Below, piece by piece: positions 22,383-24,767 of a DNA stretch of 24,767 bases (position 1 is the stretch's first letter; every line of letters starts with the position of its first letter). The notes beneath the pieces are model-generated. The model saw only the letters and a list, made by a program, of their open reading frames with translations. It did no database searches and was not told where the DNA came from. This DNA comes from Clostridium sp. CAG:167 (lineage in GTDB: Bacteria > Bacillota > Clostridia > Lachnospirales > Lachnospiraceae): contig HF998296.1 in assembly GCA_000433735.1 (NCBI GenBank), forward strand, positions 1-24,767, given 5' to 3'. The position numbers and the translations under genes are program-made.

Positions 22383-24731
22383 TCATTTTTCCGTTACCGC
22401 TTTCAATACCAGGACGAGCCGTTCCAGTTCCGGATCGCTTGGCAGAATCGCATTGATACCAAACCGCATACTCTCCACCACCACATCCTGGCTCACACCA
22501 TCTGCCAGCACCAGAATCGGCATCGTTGCCGCACTACGACGTACCTGGCTGCGGAACATATCCGTAAATTCCAAAAAGTCCATATCCACCGGGTTTCCAT
22601 CCAGAATGATGGCATTAAAAGCCCCATCCGGATAACCGGTCCACAGTTCCAGGCCCTCTTTGCCACTGTAAGCAATATCCACCTGGGCTCCCCGGACCTT
22701 CAGCATTGGTCCCAGCCGTTTCTCCCCGGCATCCTTCTTGATCACAAGCAGGGAATATCCCTGTAGGGAACAATCAGTCTCTTCCACGGACATCTCCTGA
22801 ACCGCCGCGTCTTCATTGCGCCGCAGCGGCAGTATAACCTCAATACCATTCCGGTTGTTGTCCAGGTTTTTCAACTGCATGGTCCCCCCCATCATCTTCA
22901 CCAGTTTACGAGCAACAATCAGGGAAAAACTGGTTTCTGCATATTCTTCCCCTACTTTCCAGGCAGACTGGTCATCTTCCATTTCTACCGCATAATTTCT
23001 GCCAAAGAAATCCTCATTAACCGTAATTCCGTCATCCTGGAACACCAAGATCAGCCGATTGATGCCATTGGCTGACTCTTCATCCCGTCCCAACACATTG
23101 ATGACACCCTGTCCTTCTACCGCCAGGATGCAGTTGCCCATAATGTGGTTTACCATCTGGGCAATACGGCCCTCGTCACCATAATAATGCTTCCATTTCA
23201 GGTTAATGTGGTACAAAAATTCTATCTTAGTACCAAACAGGCGGCCGTCCCAGGTCTGGAATGTACGCCAAAGTACTTCATCCAGAGAAAACTTTTTATT
23301 TTCTAACTTTACATGGCCCCGTTCCAGCATCTCATACTGCTGGATATTTTTCACTACATTATTCATGTATTTTACCGCACTACGGGCCTTTGCCGCCTCT
23401 GGCGTATCTTCTTCAAATAACCGGGCGGCTTTGTTTAATTCCCGTAGCGGATCCATCATTTCTCTTGCCAGCATCATAGAGAAATTCCGCCGCATTTCCA
23501 GCGTTTCCTTCTCATCTCGCAGGGCTGCTGCCAGGATCTTGCGGTTGGCATCTTCCACCATCATCTCATTTTTCTTGGACTGTTCCACATCCTGGGATGT
23601 TACGATGATATATTCCCTTTTCTCTGAATAATAACTAAACCGGACAGACTTGTACCGGTACTCAGAATTTTTGCTTCTCATCCGCAGAAAAATTCCCTGT
23701 TCTTTCTGCGTGTCATCCCCCAGTGCTTCCTTCATTGCCGAAAGGCCAAAAGAATCCTTATATCTGGCAATTTCTTCCGGATGAACATAGTACCGCCTGG
23801 TAGTTTCCACAAATTCCTCATAACTGGTCATCGGAAATTCTTCGCTGAAAACCTGTCCATTTAGGAAAAAACCACGAAACCAGTCTTTCTCCGCACTGAC
23901 TACCAGGATCATCTCATACACTTTTCTGGCCTGGGACCCCAGAACATTCACAAGAGTCCAGTCCGATTCCTCCAGATCAGACTCCATGATATCCTGTTTT
24001 TCCTCCAGCACGCTGCAGTAATACTCCTTGCCGTCTTCTGTATTCTCGTAATAATTTCCCAAAAGCCGTACCCAGCGGATCTCCCCTCGATGGTTTTTGC
24101 ACCGTAAACAGTAGGAGATATTTTCCTCTTTTTCCGCCTGTTCCACCATATATCTGCGAAATTCTTCCAGATCCTCCTCCATGGTAAACATGCCTGTACT
24201 TCCAATATATTCTTCACGATTTGTCCCAAAAAAGTCCATAAATGTATCATCTGCATCCATTATATAAAAATTCTTTGTCGTGATCAGGACTCTCGCCACG
24301 CCTCCCGGGAAAAAACCACGGACAATATCTTTTTCACGACGGATCTCTTCCTTATCCGTTATGTCGATCAGCATAGCGTGAATGAGTTTTTCACCTTGCT
24401 CATTCTCAAATACAACGCCATTGGCCCAGACCCAGATCTGCTCGCCGTTTTTCTTGCGAAGGCGGTAACTGCAGGCATACTCTCCTTCTTCCTCCAGCTG
24501 CTGCAGCACATCCTGTTCAATTCTTTGAAAATCCGGTGGATAAATAAGATAACGGATTCTCTCATGACAGCTTTCCATCAATTCTTCTCTCTCATATCCA
24601 AGCATCCGGCAAAAACCGTCATCTACTTCTACAAATGGGAAATCCGCCTCCTTATCATATCTGAACACAATTTCACACCATGTGCAGAAACGGGACAGGC
24701 GTTCCCGCTCCCATTTATAATTCTTCGTCAT
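22383..24731 (-). CDS. Triple-PAS hybrid histidine-kinase-like protein lacking phosphotransfer residues
   Basis: The 782-aa soluble protein has PAS-like domains at about 20-130 (typical YRLRKKNGEQIWV then IDITDKEE), 140-250 and 265-385, a helical dimerisation-like segment (about 395-470), an HATPase-like domain (about 480-637) and a receiver-like domain (658-782). The H-box FSMMLARE (417-424) has Arg423 where the phosphorylated His should be. The N-box Asn533 is kept, but DxGxG is DDGIT (566-570) and the glycine-rich GLGL is SFSL (601-604). In the receiver the Asp pair is Lys665-Lys666, Asp711 remains, the Lys is Ser765. It is likely a non-kinase signalling or scaffold protein. AGGAGG precedes the ATG; it lies upstream of amt. 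Confidence 0.85.
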   Translation of the reverse strand: MTKNYKWERERLSRFCTWCEIVFRYDKEADFPFVEVDDGFCRMLGYEREELMESCHERIRYLIYPPDFQRIEQDVLQQLEEEGEYACSYRLRKKNGEQIWVWANGVVFENEQGEKLIHAMLIDITDKEEIRREKDIVRGFFPGGVARVLITTKNFYIMDADDTFMDFFGTNREEYIGSTGMFTMEEDLEEFRRYMVEQAEKEENISYCLRCKNHRGEIRWVRLLGNYYENTEDGKEYYCSVLEEKQDIMESDLEESDWTLVNVLGSQARKVYEMILVVSAEKDWFRGFFLNGQVFSEEFPMTSYEEFVETTRRYYVHPEEIARYKDSFGLSAMKEALGDDTQKEQGIFLRMRSKNSEYRYKSVRFSYYSEKREYIIVTSQDVEQSKKNEMMVEDANRKILAAALRDEKETLEMRRNFSMMLAREMMDPLRELNKAARLFEEDTPEAAKARSAVKYMNNVVKNIQQYEMLERGHVKLENKKFSLDEVLWRTFQTWDGRLFGTKIEFLYHINLKWKHYYGDEGRIAQMVNHIMGNCILAVEGQGVINVLGRDEESANGINRLILVFQDDGITVNEDFFGRNYAVEMEDDQSAWKVGEEYAETSFSLIVARKLVKMMGGTMQLKNLDNNRNGIEVILPLRRNEDAAVQEMSVEETDCSLQGYSLLVIKKDAGEKRLGPMLKVRGAQVDIAYSGKEGLELWTGYPDGAFNAIILDGNPVDMDFLEFTDMFRSQVRRSAATMPILVLADGVSQDVVVESMRFGINAILPSDPELERLVLVLKAVTEK

Positions 24732-24767
24732 ATTGGCTCCTCCTGATCATAATCTGATTCGCCCCCT

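Noticed and set aside
22383..24731. Decayed pseudogene (hybrid kinase)
   Set aside because: The frame is intact over 782 codons with a strong ribosome binding site, and the fold-defining residues are kept while only catalytic ones are changed.

Overview
The window looks like a chromosomal segment of a low-to-moderate GC Firmicute, most likely of the Lachnospiraceae (Clostridia). The basis is protein character: a bacterial S10 operon with a clostridial-style N-terminal extension on L22, strong AGGAGG ribosome binding sites, long-form HPF, a clostridial Rrf2 regulator, a Cys/Gly-rich micro-protein and an Amt-PII fusion. Genus is not claimed. No transposon, phage, rRNA, tRNA or CRISPR is visible.

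Layout. 1-4700 is the promoter-proximal part of the S10 ribosomal protein operon on the minus strand (rpsJ-rplC-rplD-rplW-rplB-rpsS-rplV-rpsC-rplP, the last cut by the window edge), with a structured ~290-nt leader and an extended -10 promoter. 4716-9970, also minus, holds a lipoprotein with a catalytically degenerate GH3 fold, purF, purB, a terminator and an RlmI/RlmK-like methyltransferase. 10000-10360 carries a plus-strand 72-aa Cys/Gly-rich peptide with a sigma-K-like promoter and a shared terminator. 10361-11684 (minus) is aroC plus a 55-aa CxxC protein. 11724-13091 (plus) is a two-gene module: a triple-repeat MshEN-like/CheX phosphatase and a CheY. 13135-18625 (minus) is secA-prfB-cheW-hom. 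18681-19372 is hpf, 19589-20117 an Rrf2 regulator, 20106-22302 the Amt-PII fusion with its control elements, and 22383-24731 a PAS hybrid-kinase-like protein whose phosphotransfer residues are missing.

How they work together. Most genes are growth-linked housekeeping: translation (S10 operon, RF2, HPF, probable rRNA methyltransferase), secretion (SecA), purine synthesis (PurF, PurB), aromatic and aspartate-family amino acid synthesis (AroC, Hom) and ammonium uptake. Chemotaxis-type signalling parts (CheW, CheX-like, CheY) are scattered among them.

Most notable: (1) prfB needs a +1 frameshift at CTT-TAA-C, so its in-frame stop is UAA rather than the usual UGA; (2) three 24-residue MshEN-like repeats, each separated by exactly 5 residues, are fused to a CheX phosphatase signature beside CheY; (3) eight CTTTTGTAA-type repeats at 14-17 bp spacing lie between amt and its terminator; (4) the S10 leader folds by eye into a multi-helix domain; (5) the amt leader has a consensus promoter, then an intrinsic terminator hairpin, then a perfect cre match; (6) two proteins keep an enzyme fold but have lost the catalytic residues (GH3 lipoprotein, hybrid kinase).
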